This document shows positions 24,131-32,529 of a stretch of 64,000 nt of DNA, in pieces. This DNA is from Tahibacter sp042701255 (lineage in GTDB: Bacteria > Pseudomonadota > Gammaproteobacteria > Xanthomonadales > Rhodanobacteraceae). The notes under the pieces were generated by a model. It had not been told where the DNA came from. It made no database searches and saw only the letters and a list, made by a program, of their open reading frames with translations. Each line of letters begins with the position of its first letter. Within the stretch, counting starts at the first letter, position 1. The DNA lies in contig NZ_CP170554.1 in the NCBI RefSeq assembly GCF_042701255.1, positions 124,001-188,000 on the forward strand, written 5' to 3'. Position numbers and translations under genes: made by a program.

Positions 24131-25012
24131 ATGTCCGAATCCGCCTCCCGCCGCGGCGCGCTGCTCGCACTGATCGTGCTGACCCTGGTCTGGAGCTACA
24201 ACTGGGTCGTCATGAAGCAGGTGCTGCAGTATTCGGGACCGTTCGCGTTCTCGGCGATACGCGCAGTGCTCGCGACCCTGGTGCTGTTCGCCGTGCTGCT
24301 GGCCCGCCGCGAAACCTTGCGGCCGCCGCCGCTGCAGCCGGTCATATTGCTCGGGCTCGCGCAGACCACGGCATTCCAGGCGCTGGTGCAGTGGGCGCTC
24401 GTCGACGGCGGCGCCGGCAAGACCGCGCTGCTCGCCTACACGATGCCGTTCTGGCTGTTGCTGCTGGCCTGGCCGCTGCTGCACGAGCGGCCGGATGCGC
24501 GCCGTCTCGGCTTCGCCGCATTGGCCGGCCTCGGCCTGCTCGGCGTGCTGCAGCCCTGGAACGGACTCGGCGCGCAGCTCAGCACCGGGCTCGCGCTGGC
24601 CGGCGGCCTGGCCTGGGCGCTGGCCGTCGTCATCGCCAAGAAAGCCTTCGCCGACGGCAGCGTTACCGCACTGCGCCTGACTGCCTGGCAGATGGCGTTC
24701 GGCGCCGTCGGACTGTGCCTGGTCGCGCTCGTGGTGCCCGAGCGCAGCATCGTCTGGAATCTGCCGTTCGCCGCCGGCCTGGCTTACAACGCCGTATTCG
24801 CGTCGGGGCTGGCCTGGGTGCTCTGGGCGCTGATCGTGCAGCGGCTGCCGGCGACGACGGCCGGCCTGGTCAGTCTGGCCGTTCCGCTGTGCGGACTGCT
24901 GCTGGCCTGGCTGCTGCTCGGCGAACGGCCCGACGCCTGGGAAACCGCCGGCATCGCGCTGATCGCGACCGCGCTGGTCGGCATCAGCCGCGCGCCGGCA
25001 CGCGCAAGCTAG
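24131..25012 (+). CDS. EamA/DMT-superfamily transporter
   Basis: 293 aa, ten predicted membrane helices arranged as two EamA repeats (about residues 8-135 and 150-290). Typical segments are VWSYNWVVMKQ, LAWPLLHERP and LAWLLLGERPDAWE. Family members export metabolites or amino acids; the substrate is not predictable. The start at 24131 is the ATG that begins the first helix repeat. It converges with the dehydratase gene, leaving 4 bp between stops. Confidence 0.9.
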   Translation: MSESASRRGALLALIVLTLVWSYNWVVMKQVLQYSGPFAFSAIRAVLATLVLFAVLLARRETLRPPPLQPVILLGLAQTTAFQALVQWALVDGGAGKTALLAYTMPFWLLLLAWPLLHERPDARRLGFAALAGLGLLGVLQPWNGLGAQLSTGLALAGGLAWALAVVIAKKAFADGSVTALRLTAWQMAFGAVGLCLVALVVPERSIVWNLPFAAGLAYNAVFASGLAWVLWALIVQRLPATTAGLVSLAVPLCGLLLAWLLLGERPDAWETAGIALIATALVGISRAPARAS

Positions 25013-25016
25013 GCGC

Positions 25017-25976
25017 TCAGCTCAGCCACGGCAGCGCGTCGAGATCGACGTTGCCGCCTGACAGCACGACTCCGACGCGCTTGCCGGCAAAGTGTTGCGG
25101 ATGACGCAGGATGGCCGCGAGCACGGTCGCGCTCGACGGCTCGACGACCTGCTTGAGCCGTTCCCAGATCAGGCGCATGGCCGCGACGATCTGCGCCTCG
25201 CTGATCGGCAGCACCGCGTCGACGTGTTCGCGCATCAGCGCGAAGTTGATCGCGCCGATCGTGCCGCGCAGGCCATCGGCAATCGTCAGAGGCACTATGT
25301 CGGTGAAGCGTTCGCCGCGGCGGAAGGATTCATAGGCATCCGGCGCGCCTTCGGGTTCGGCCGCATAGACGGCGATGCCGGGCTGCAGGCCGCGTGCGGC
25401 GATCGCGCAGCCGCTGCTCAGGCCGCCGCCGCCGACCGGCGTGATCAGCACGTCGACGCCGCCGCTCTGCTGCAGCAGTTCCAGCGCCGTCGTGCCCTGG
25501 CCGGCGATCACCGCGGTATCGGTATACGGATGCACGAGGGTCGCGCCGGTCTGCTGCTGCACCGCAGCCGCGGTCTGCTCGCGTGCGGCGATCGTCGCGG
25601 CACAGGGATGCAGCTGCGCGCCGTAGCGTTCGATCGCGGCGAGCTTGGCCTTGACCGCGCCTTCGGGCACGACGACGTGGCAGGCGATGCCGCGCGTGGA
25701 CGCGGCCAGCGCGAGCGCGGCGCCGTGATTGCCCGAGGAATGCGTGACGACGCCGCGGCGCGCGACGTCTTCGGGCAACGACCAGACCGCGTTGCAGGCG
25801 CCGCGGAACTTGAACGCGCCCATGCGCTGCAGCTGTTCGCATTTGAAAAACAGCTCGGCGCCGGCGAGCTGGTCGAGACTGCGCGAGCGCAGCACCGGCG
25901 TGACCTGGGCATGCGGCGCGATGCGCGCGGCGGCGTCGCGGATGTCCGCGAGAGTGATGCAATACGGGGTTTCCAT
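25017..25976 (-). CDS. threonine/serine dehydratase-like PLP enzyme
   Basis: 319 aa, fold-type II PLP enzyme. The Schiff-base Lys lies in FKFRGACNAVW (about residue 53), the substrate loop is SSGNHGAALA, the phosphate cup is TPVGGGGLSSGCA, and the C-terminal LSGGNVDLD is typical. The lack of a regulatory ACT domain and the length fit catabolic threonine dehydratase or serine racemase (TdcB/Srr group) rather than biosynthetic IlvA. Divergent from pepN with only 71 bp between starts. Confidence 0.88.
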   Translation of the reverse strand: METPYCITLADIRDAAARIAPHAQVTPVLRSRSLDQLAGAELFFKCEQLQRMGAFKFRGACNAVWSLPEDVARRGVVTHSSGNHGAALALAASTRGIACHVVVPEGAVKAKLAAIERYGAQLHPCAATIAAREQTAAAVQQQTGATLVHPYTDTAVIAGQGTTALELLQQSGGVDVLITPVGGGGLSSGCAIAARGLQPGIAVYAAEPEGAPDAYESFRRGERFTDIVPLTIADGLRGTIGAINFALMREHVDAVLPISEAQIVAAMRLIWERLKQVVEPSSATVLAAILRHPQHFAGKRVGVVLSGGNVDLDALPWLS

Positions 25977-26047
25977 GGACCGGCGACGATACAGGCCGCC
26001 GCGCACGCGTGCTAGCCTGCAGCCCCTGTATCGCCGCCAGCCCGTCC

Positions 26048-28693
26048 ATGTCCGCACCCGACCACGGCCCCGTCCGTCTCGCCGACTATCGCGCGCCTGC
26101 CTGGCGTGTCGTCGCGGCGACATTGGAATTCGATCTCGACATCCAGGCGACGCAGGTGCGCGCACGTCTGGAGCTGCGTCGCACGACCGACGGTGCCGCG
26201 CCGCTGCGGCTCGACGGCATCGGCCTGCAACTGCAGACGATCCGCCTCGACGGGCGCAGCCTGACGCCGCAGGAATACGCCGTCGACGAGGAATCGCTGC
26301 AGGTGTTCGGCGTGCCCGCCTCGGCCGTGCTCGAAACCGAAGTCACGCTCGATCCGGGCGCGAACAGCGCGCTGTCGGGGCTGTATCTGTCCGGCAACGC
26401 CGAGCACGGCTTCCTGCTGACGCAGTGCGAAGCCGAAGGCTTCCGCCGCATCACCTACTACCCGGACCGGCCCGACGTGCTCGCGCCGTTCCACGTGACC
26501 CTGCGCGCCGACCGCGCACGCTTTCCGGTGCTGCTGGCCAACGGCAATCCGGCCGGTGCCGGCAAGCTCGCCGACGGCCGTCACTGGGCGGCCTGGAACG
26601 ACCCTCATCCCAAGCCGAGCTATCTGTTCGCGCTCGTCGCCGGCCGTCTCGAACACATCGAGCAGCCCTACGTGACCGCCGACGGCCGCGCGGTGACCCT
26701 GCGCATCTTCGCCGAAGCCGACGCGATCGACCGCTGCGGCTATGCGATGGATGCACTGGTCCGCGCCATGCGCTGGGACGAACGCGAATACGGCCGCAAC
26801 TACGATCTCGACGTGTTCCACATCGTCGCGACCCATGACTTCAACATGGGCGCGATGGAGAACAAGGGCCTCAACATCTTCAACGCGAAGTACCTGCTGG
26901 CCGATCCGCAGCGTTCCAGCGACGAGGACTACGCCCACGTCGAAGCCATCGTCGCGCACGAATATTTCCACAACTGGACCGGCAACCGCGTGACCTGCCG
27001 CGACTGGTTCCAGTTGTCGCTGAAGGAAGGTCTCACGGTCTATCGCGAACAGCAGTTCAGCGCCGACATGAACTCGGCCACGCTCAAGCGCATCGAGGAC
27101 GTGCAGCTGCTGCGCCGCGCCCAGTTCACCGAGGACGCCGGCCCGCTGGCGCATCCGGTGCGGCCTGCGGAATACAGCGCGATCGACAACTTCTACACCG
27201 CGACGGTCTACGACAAGGGGGCGGAGCTTGTGCGCCTCGTCGCCGGCCGTCTCGGCGCGGCGGCCTGGCGCCGCGGCATGGACGAATACTTCCACCGTCA
27301 TGACGGCGAGGCCGCGACCGTGGAGCAGTTTCTCGCGGCGCTCGGCGAACCGAACGGCGTCGATCTGTCGCCGTATCTGGCCTGGTACGCCCAGGCCGGC
27401 ACGCCGCAATTGCAGGCTCGCGGCGATTACGACGCCGCGCAGCGCCGCTATCGCCTGAGCCTGCGCCAGCACACGGCGCCGACGCCGGGCCAGGTGCAGA
27501 AACAACCGCTGCCGATTCCGGTGCGCCTGGCGCTGCTCGGCGCCGACGGCGCGAACCTGCCGCTGCGCCTGGAAGCCGCCGCGGCACCGGCGAACGAATG
27601 CGTCATCGAGCTGACCGACACCGAACAGCAGTTCGATTTCGTCGACATCGACGCGCCGCGCGCGGCCTCGCTGCTGCGCGGCTTCTCCGCGCCGGTGCGT
27701 CTGCAGACCGATCTGGACGCCGCCGATCTGGCCTTCCTGCTGCGCCATGAAAGCGACGGCTTCAACCGCTGGGAAGCTGCCCAGCAGCTCGCGCATCGAG
27801 CCCTGCGCGGCCTGCTCGCCGGCGCCGACGCGGTGCCCGAACTCACGGTCTGGTGCGACACCCTGGCCGAACTGTTCGGTGCCGATCTCGATCCGGCATT
27901 GCTGGCCGAGCTGCTGACGCCGCCCGACTACAACGAGCTCGCCGCGCATTGCGAGCCGCTGGACCCGGCCGCGCTGCATGCGGCGCGCGAGACGCTGGAA
28001 CAGGCGCTCGCGCAGCGGCTCGGCGAAGCGCTCGCGGCGCGACATACCTTGCTGCTGCGCAGCGAAGCCGGCGGCCTCGACGGCGCCGCACGCGGCCGTC
28101 GTCGACTGCTCAATCGCTGTCTGCGACTGTGGCTGCGCATCGATGCCGAGCTCGCGCCCGAAGTGGCCGCGACGCGCTACGTCCTCGCGTCGAGCATGAG
28201 CGAGCGCCTCGCGGCGCTGGCCGGTCTGCTCGCCCAGGATGCGCCGCAGGCGCAGAAGGCGCTGCAGGATTTCGCGCGCCGCTACGACGCCGATGCGGTC
28301 ACCCTGGACAAATGGTTCGCGCTGCAGGCCACGGTGCCGCGCGCCGAGACCGTCGAGCGCGTCGCCGCGCTGCTGCGCCATCCACGTTTCAGCCTGCGCA
28401 ATCCGAACCGCGTCTCGGCGCTGCTGCAGGGCTTCGCCGCGCGCAATCCGATCGCGTTCCACCGCAGCGACGGCGCCGGCTACCGGCTCGTCGAACAGGC
28501 GCTGCGCGAAATCGACGCGCTGAACCCGACCACGGCCGCGCGCCTGGCCACGACCTTGAAGGACTGGCGCCGCCTGGAACCGCAGCGGCGCGCGTTGCTG
28601 CAGGCCAGCCTGCAGCGGCTGGCCGCCGCGGACACTTCGCAAGATCTGGGCGACATCCTGCGCCGCAGTCTCGGCGACGTCAGATCCGGTTAA
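26048..28693 (+). CDS. pepN: aminopeptidase N (M1 family)
   Basis: 881 aa, normal length. Zinc metallopeptidase motifs are intact: exopeptidase GAMEN (residues 268-272), HEYFH (304-308), and the third ligand Glu327 in LKEG, 18 residues on. The N-terminal beta domain, the catalytic domain and the long helical C-terminal domain of the E. coli PepN subfamily (DUF3458 type) can all be followed. It releases N-terminal residues from peptides in the cytosol. The ATG at 26048 is preferred over one at 26009, which has no conserved extension. Confidence 0.97.
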   Translation: MSAPDHGPVRLADYRAPAWRVVAATLEFDLDIQATQVRARLELRRTTDGAAPLRLDGIGLQLQTIRLDGRSLTPQEYAVDEESLQVFGVPASAVLETEVTLDPGANSALSGLYLSGNAEHGFLLTQCEAEGFRRITYYPDRPDVLAPFHVTLRADRARFPVLLANGNPAGAGKLADGRHWAAWNDPHPKPSYLFALVAGRLEHIEQPYVTADGRAVTLRIFAEADAIDRCGYAMDALVRAMRWDEREYGRNYDLDVFHIVATHDFNMGAMENKGLNIFNAKYLLADPQRSSDEDYAHVEAIVAHEYFHNWTGNRVTCRDWFQLSLKEGLTVYREQQFSADMNSATLKRIEDVQLLRRAQFTEDAGPLAHPVRPAEYSAIDNFYTATVYDKGAELVRLVAGRLGAAAWRRGMDEYFHRHDGEAATVEQFLAALGEPNGVDLSPYLAWYAQAGTPQLQARGDYDAAQRRYRLSLRQHTAPTPGQVQKQPLPIPVRLALLGADGANLPLRLEAAAAPANECVIELTDTEQQFDFVDIDAPRAASLLRGFSAPVRLQTDLDAADLAFLLRHESDGFNRWEAAQQLAHRALRGLLAGADAVPELTVWCDTLAELFGADLDPALLAELLTPPDYNELAAHCEPLDPAALHAARETLEQALAQRLGEALAARHTLLLRSEAGGLDGAARGRRRLLNRCLRLWLRIDAELAPEVAATRYVLASSMSERLAALAGLLAQDAPQAQKALQDFARRYDADAVTLDKWFALQATVPRAETVERVAALLRHPRFSLRNPNRVSALLQGFAARNPIAFHRSDGAGYRLVEQALREIDALNPTTAARLATTLKDWRRLEPQRRALLQASLQRLAAADTSQDLGDILRRSLGDVRSG

Positions 28694-28742
28694 CGGCCGG
28701 AACGCTACACTGCGGCCGTCGTCCGGCCCGAAGGTGACCGCC

Positions 28743-29597
28743 ATGCGTCGAGTTTTCTGCTCCCTGTTTGCCGCTCTGGCCCTGGCCGGCTGCGCAAGCA
28801 CCGGCTATTACCGCGAGGACGGCGCCGCCGACTACTACTACGAGCGCGACGCCTACTACAGCGGCGGCTACTACGCCGGCTACGGTGTCGGCGCCGGCTT
28901 CTACGATCCGTTCTGGACGCCGGGCTTCTATCTCGGCGTCAGCAGCTGGCCGTATTACGGCTACGGCTATGGTTCCAACTACGCGGGCTGGCCGTATTTC
29001 GGTTACGCGCCCTGGTACGACAGCTGGTGGGGCGTGGGCTACAACGACTGGTCCTGGCGCCGCCATCAGCAGGAACTCGCGCGTATACGCGACCGCAACG
29101 CCGGCAACGAAGCCGCCGCGGTCGCCGGCATGCGCGGACGCACGCCCGATCGCTACGGCGTGAACGGGATGAATCCCGGCTCTCCGCGCCTCGCTCCGGA
29201 AGCCCTGCCGAACCGCCGCGGCCTGCCGGACGGAGGGCGACAGATCGGCGCCGATCGCGTCGACCCCTATTACGGCACGCCGCGCATCCGCCGCGGCGAA
29301 GGCCCACAACGCGAAACGCCGCAGCTCGGCGCCGGCGATCTGCCGCAGCGTCGCCTGCCGGCGCGCGAAGCGCCGGGCCTGCCGAATCGCGACGATCGTC
29401 CGTTCCGCGCCGGACCGGCCTTCAACGAAGGCCGCATGGGCACGCCGACGCCGAACGCGCCGATGCGCAATGCCGCACCGATGCGCGCTCCGGCTCCGTC
29501 GTTCGAACGCGCACCGAGCTTCACACCGCACGCCGCACCGAGCGCGCCGTCGCGCAGCAGCAGCGACGGCGGCGGTCGCCGGGTACGCGAGAACTGA
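28743..29597 (+). CDS. Tyr/Gly-rich lipoprotein of unknown function
   Basis: 284 aa. A signal peptide ends in the lipobox LAGC (Cys17). Residues ~20-105 are dominated by Tyr, Gly and Trp (YYYERDAYYSGGYYAG and similar), and the rest is a Pro/Arg-rich, probably disordered tail. Such proteins are sporadic outer-membrane-associated lipoproteins in Xanthomonadales; no function is assigned. The ATG at 28743 is preceded by GAAGG; a GTG 9 nt upstream is an alternative. Confidence 0.8.
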   Translation: MRRVFCSLFAALALAGCASTGYYREDGAADYYYERDAYYSGGYYAGYGVGAGFYDPFWTPGFYLGVSSWPYYGYGYGSNYAGWPYFGYAPWYDSWWGVGYNDWSWRRHQQELARIRDRNAGNEAAAVAGMRGRTPDRYGVNGMNPGSPRLAPEALPNRRGLPDGGRQIGADRVDPYYGTPRIRRGEGPQRETPQLGAGDLPQRRLPAREAPGLPNRDDRPFRAGPAFNEGRMGTPTPNAPMRNAAPMRAPAPSFERAPSFTPHAAPSAPSRSSSDGGGRRVREN

Positions 29598-29747
29598 CGC
29601 ACGCCGCAAGCCTTCGCCGCGGCCCATCGCGGCGAAGCTATCCGGGCAAACGGCAATACGCCGAAACGCTGCGCGCAAGCGCAGCGTGTGCGTCCGCCAG
29701 AAGCGGGCTCACTCTGCTCCGTCCCTGACGCCGCGCAAACGACGTGC
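29598..29747. other. convergent intergenic region
   Basis: 150 bp between the lipoprotein gene and the terminator of the 66-aa gene on the opposite strand. No coding sequence recognised. Confidence 0.3.
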
Positions 29748-29774
29748 AAAAAAAAAGGCCCCGCAAGCGAGGCC
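29748..29774 (-). terminator. intrinsic terminator of the 66-aa gene
   Basis: On the minus strand, a stem formed by GGCCTCGC and GCGGGGCC (one G-U pair, tight loop) is followed by nine T residues (29756-29748). It lies 50 nt after the stop at 29824. This is the clearest rho-independent terminator in the window. Confidence 0.88.
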
Positions 29775-29823
29775 CATGCAAGTCCGCGCGGGTCGGGCGC
29801 GGAGGAGAGAGAGGTTTCGAAGT

Positions 29824-30024
29824 TCAGGCGTCGAGACGGCCCAGTGCTTCGTTGATGCGGGCGACGCGCGAGGCCAGCGGCGCAACCAGGGAATCGACTT
29901 CGCCGGTCGCCTTCTGGCGACGGATGCTCGCGATGGCGAGCTCGAGCTTGCTGACTTCGATCAGCAGATCCACGCGCATGAACAGCGGATTGACCTGGAT
30001 CGTCGGCTCGATGGCAGCGTTCAT
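29824..30024 (-). CDS. 66-aa hypothetical protein under a sigma54-type promoter
   Basis: 66 aa, no family recognised. Mostly helical: after IEPTIQVNPLFMRVDLL, the segment LIEVSKLELAIASIRRQ and the C-terminal LASRVARINEALGRL look amphipathic, suggesting a small coiled-coil or oligomeric cytosolic protein. The AGGGGA RBS is well placed before the ATG. It forms its own transcription unit, from a -24/-12 promoter 41 nt upstream to a strong intrinsic terminator, and shares promoter type with the putative sRNA upstream. Confidence 0.75.
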   Translation of the reverse strand: MNAAIEPTIQVNPLFMRVDLLIEVSKLELAIASIRRQKATGEVDSLVAPLASRVARINEALGRLDA

Positions 30025-30064
30025 GATGTTCCCCTGGGCTCGCGTTCAGCTACGTGATCTGTGA

Positions 30065-30081
30065 TGCAGTTCTCGTGCCAG
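30065..30081 (-). promoter_or_regulatory. sigma54 (RpoN) -24/-12 promoter of the 66-aa gene
   Basis: Minus strand CTGGCACGAGAACTGCA. The -24 GG (30079-30078) and -12 GC (30067-30066) are separated by exactly 10 nt; the match to the consensus YTGGCACG-N4-TTGCW has a single mismatch. Predicted transcription starts near 30054, giving a ~29-nt leader before the ATG at 30024. Confidence 0.8.
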
Positions 30082-30100
30082 GGCTGGGAAACTGAGTTCA

Positions 30101-30172
30101 CGGTCACGGTTGACGCTTTTTTTCCCACAAGTGACCGCGTAGGTCGCTTCCTGACGCGACCGAACAGGTCAG
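30101..30172. promoter_or_regulatory. cluster of GGTC half-sites, candidate enhancer
   Basis: GGTCAC (30102), GACC (30133), GGTCGC (30142), GCGACC (30156) and GGTC (30167) lie 48-118 nt upstream of the predicted start of the 66-aa gene. GGTCGC-N8-GCGACC at 30142-30161 is a perfect inverted repeat. The position fits a binding region for a sigma54 enhancer-binding protein; which one is unknown. Confidence 0.5.
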
Positions 30173-30248
30173 TCCGGCGCAATGCAGAGTTCGATGAACT
30201 TCACGGTTTGATAATGCAGGGCACGGATACTCTGCGGCCGTCCAAACG

Positions 30249-30281
30249 AAAAAAGCCGCAGCTGCTTGCGCAATCTGCGGC
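30249..30281 (-). terminator. intrinsic terminator of the putative sRNA
   Basis: On the minus strand, the stem GCCGCAG/CTGCGGC (30281-30275 with 30261-30255), loop 13 nt, is followed by six T residues (30254-30249). Confidence 0.82.
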
Positions 30282-30481
30282 GTCTGGCCGGTTACTGGCG
30301 CCCGGCATACGGTCCTCTTGGATTCCCCCTGTTCCTAAGACCGCCGGGCGCCAGCCTCCAACCCCTGAAGTCAGAGCGTCACCACGGCCATCCTAGGGTG
30401 CGTCCTCCCACCGACGCGGAGCCGGCCCCTGAATTCCGACTATCGACGTGCTCGCAAACGCCGTGCGTCGGTGGGAGTGCG
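30249..30481 (-). ncRNA. putative sigma54-dependent structured small RNA (~233 nt)
   Basis: No plausible reading frame is present. Transcription from the -24/-12 promoter at 30492-30508 to the terminator at 30249-30281 gives ~233 nt. Two long perfect stems are encoded: CTCCCACCGACGC with GCGTCGGTGGGAG (30465-30477 and 30405-30417, 47-nt loop) and CTGGCGCCCGGC with GCCGGGCGCCAG (30343-30354 and 30295-30306, 36-nt loop). About eight GGA triplets occur on the RNA strand, four around the second stem and its loop (5' flank and loop). I could not match it to 6S, tmRNA, RNase P or CrcZ. Divergent from mnmG. Confidence 0.65.
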
Positions 30482-30491
30482 AGTTCTGTAA

Positions 30492-30508
30492 TGCAGATGG
30501 CGTGCCAA
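30492..30508 (-). promoter_or_regulatory. sigma54 (RpoN) -24/-12 promoter of the putative sRNA
   Basis: Minus strand TTGGCACGCCATCTGCA, with -24 GG at 30506-30505 and -12 GC at 30494-30493, 10 nt apart. It shares its CTGCA and downstream ACAGA-x-C-x-CG with the promoter at 30065-30081 (10 of 14 positions after TGCA identical). Predicted start near 30481. An inverted repeat GTGGCGGA/TCCGCCAC lies upstream (30511-30518, 30543-30550). Confidence 0.75.
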
Positions 30509-30614
30509 CGGTGGCGGATTTCATCTCCTACTTTCGGCCGAGTCCGCCACCCGCCTGCGCCGCGTCACCACAGCCGCTAGAATTCGCGCCGTTCCCGCGC
30601 CAGCCTGCCCCGCC

Positions 30615-32492
30615 ATGGACTATTCCAGAACCTTCGACGTCATCGTGATCGGCGGCGGCCATGCCGGCACCGAAGCCGCGCTGGCTGCGGCCCGCTGCGG
30701 CGCACAGACCCTGCTGCTGAGCCACAACATCGAAACGATAGGCCAGATGAGCTGCAACCCGGCCATCGGCGGTATCGGCAAGGGTCATCTGGTCAAGGAA
30801 GTCGACGCACTCGGCGGCGCGATGGCGCGCGCGGCCGACCAGGCCGGCATCCACTGGCGCATGCTCAATGCCTCCAAGGGCGCCGCCGTGCGCGCGACGC
30901 GCTGCCAGGCCGACCGCGCGCTGTACAAGGCCGCGATCCGCCGCATCGTCGAGAACCAGCCCAACCTGACCTTGTTCCAGCAGGCCGTCGACGATCTGCT
31001 GCTGGCCGGGGACAAGGTCGTCGGCGTCGTCACGCAGATGGGCCTGCGCTTCCATGCGCGCGCCGTCGTGCTGACGGCCGGCACCTTCCTCGCCGGCAAG
31101 ATCCACATCGGTTTCGCCAACTATGCCGGCGGCCGCGCCGGGGATCCGCCGGCGACGACCCTGGCTTCGCGTCTGCGCGAACTGACCCTGGGCGCCGATC
31201 GCCTCAAGACCGGCACGCCGCCGCGCATCGACGGCCGCAGCATCGACTACAGCGGGCTGCAGGCCCAGCCCGGCGACGATCCGCTGCCGGTCATGTCCTT
31301 CCTCGGCGACGTCTCCGAGCATCCGCGCCAGCTGCCGTGCTGGATCACGCATACGAGCGAGCGCACGCACGACGTCATCCGCGCGGCGCTGGACCGCTCG
31401 CCGCTGTACACCGGCAAGATCGAAGGCGTGGGCCCGCGCTACTGTCCGTCGATCGAGGACAAGGTCGTGCGCTTCGCCGACAAGACCTCGCACCAGATCT
31501 TCATCGAGCCCGAAGGGCTGGAGACGAACGAGATCTACCCGAACGGCATCTCGACCTCGCTGCCGTTCGACGTGCAGCTGGAGCTCGTGCGCTCGATCAA
31601 GGGCTTCGAGAACGCGCACATCACGCGGCCGGGCTATGCGATCGAGTACGACTATTTCGATCCGCGCGGCCTCAAGGCCTCGCTGGAGACCAAGGCCATC
31701 GACGGCCTGTTCTTCGCCGGCCAGATCAACGGCACGACCGGCTACGAAGAGGCCGCGGCGCAGGGCCTGCTGGCCGGCCTCAATGCGGCGCGCCAGACCC
31801 AGCAGCGCGAGCCGTGGACGCCGCGCCGCGACGAGGCCTATCTCGGCGTTCTCGTCGACGATCTCGTGACCAACGGCACCAGCGAGCCGTACCGCATGTT
31901 CACCTCGCGCGCCGAATACCGTCTGCAGCTGCGCGAAGACAATGCCGACCTGCGCCTGACCGAACACGGCCATGCGCTGGGCTGCGTCGACCAGGTCCGC
32001 TACGACGCGTTCCGCGCCAAGCGCGACGCCGTCGCTGCGGAAAGCGCGCGACTCGGCGCGATCTGGGCCGCACCGGGCAACGCGCTGGGCCGCGAGCTCG
32101 AAAGCACCCTGGGCCTGACCCTGTCGCGCGAAGCCAGTGCGCTGGATCTGCTGCGCCGTCCCGAGCTCGACTACGCCAGTCTCGCGCGCGTCGACGGCAT
32201 AGGCCCGGCCGTGCCTGATGCGCGCGTCGCCGAGCAGGTCGAGATCGGCGTGAAATACGCCGGCTATCTCGAACGCCAGCGCGACGAGATCGAACGCCAG
32301 CGGCGCCACGAGGACACGCGCATTCCGGCCGGCTTCGACTATGCGGGCGTATCCGGACTGTCCGCCGAAGTCGCGCAGAAGCTCGCGCGCGCGCTGCCGC
32401 AGACCATCGGTCAGGCCAGCCGCATCGCCGGCGTCACGCCGGCGGCGATTTCACTGCTGCTCGTGCACCTCAAGCGGCGCGCCGCGGCCTGA
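30615..32492 (+). CDS. mnmG: tRNA uridine-5-carboxymethylaminomethyl modification enzyme MnmG
   Basis: 625 aa, full length. The FAD-binding GxGxxG is VIGGGHAGTEAA (about residues 11-22). GTFLAGKIHIG, TGTPPRIDGRSID and the C-terminal YAGYLERQRDEIERQ region are diagnostic. With MnmE it installs the cmnm5 group on wobble uridine of several tRNAs, using FAD and a folate. It starts a few nt after a GC-rich leader and is divergent from the putative sRNA. No rsmG/parA genes follow, unlike the common gid arrangement. Confidence 0.98.
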   Translation: MDYSRTFDVIVIGGGHAGTEAALAAARCGAQTLLLSHNIETIGQMSCNPAIGGIGKGHLVKEVDALGGAMARAADQAGIHWRMLNASKGAAVRATRCQADRALYKAAIRRIVENQPNLTLFQQAVDDLLLAGDKVVGVVTQMGLRFHARAVVLTAGTFLAGKIHIGFANYAGGRAGDPPATTLASRLRELTLGADRLKTGTPPRIDGRSIDYSGLQAQPGDDPLPVMSFLGDVSEHPRQLPCWITHTSERTHDVIRAALDRSPLYTGKIEGVGPRYCPSIEDKVVRFADKTSHQIFIEPEGLETNEIYPNGISTSLPFDVQLELVRSIKGFENAHITRPGYAIEYDYFDPRGLKASLETKAIDGLFFAGQINGTTGYEEAAAQGLLAGLNAARQTQQREPWTPRRDEAYLGVLVDDLVTNGTSEPYRMFTSRAEYRLQLREDNADLRLTEHGHALGCVDQVRYDAFRAKRDAVAAESARLGAIWAAPGNALGRELESTLGLTLSREASALDLLRRPELDYASLARVDGIGPAVPDARVAEQVEIGVKYAGYLERQRDEIERQRRHEDTRIPAGFDYAGVSGLSAEVAQKLARALPQTIGQASRIAGVTPAAISLLLVHLKRRAAA

Positions 32493-32493
32493 A

Positions 32494-32513
32494 GCGCGGC
32501 GCGATCGCCGCGC
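32494..32513. terminator. hairpin between convergent mnmG and lipoprotein genes
   Basis: GCGCGGCG-CGAT-CGCCGCGC (8-bp stem, 4-nt loop) begins 2 nt after the mnmG stop and precedes the end of the convergent lipoprotein gene. No T-tract; possible RNA-stabilising or termination hairpin. Confidence 0.4.
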
Positions 32514-32529
32514 CGCGCGGAGTGCCGCG

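Noticed and set aside
30249..30481. Identity of the putative sRNA as 6S RNA, tmRNA, RNase P RNA or CrcZ
   Set aside because: It lacks the 6S closing stem, the tmRNA tag and CCA end, the RNase P core and the CA-rich Hfq motifs of CrcZ. A covariance-model scan would settle this.
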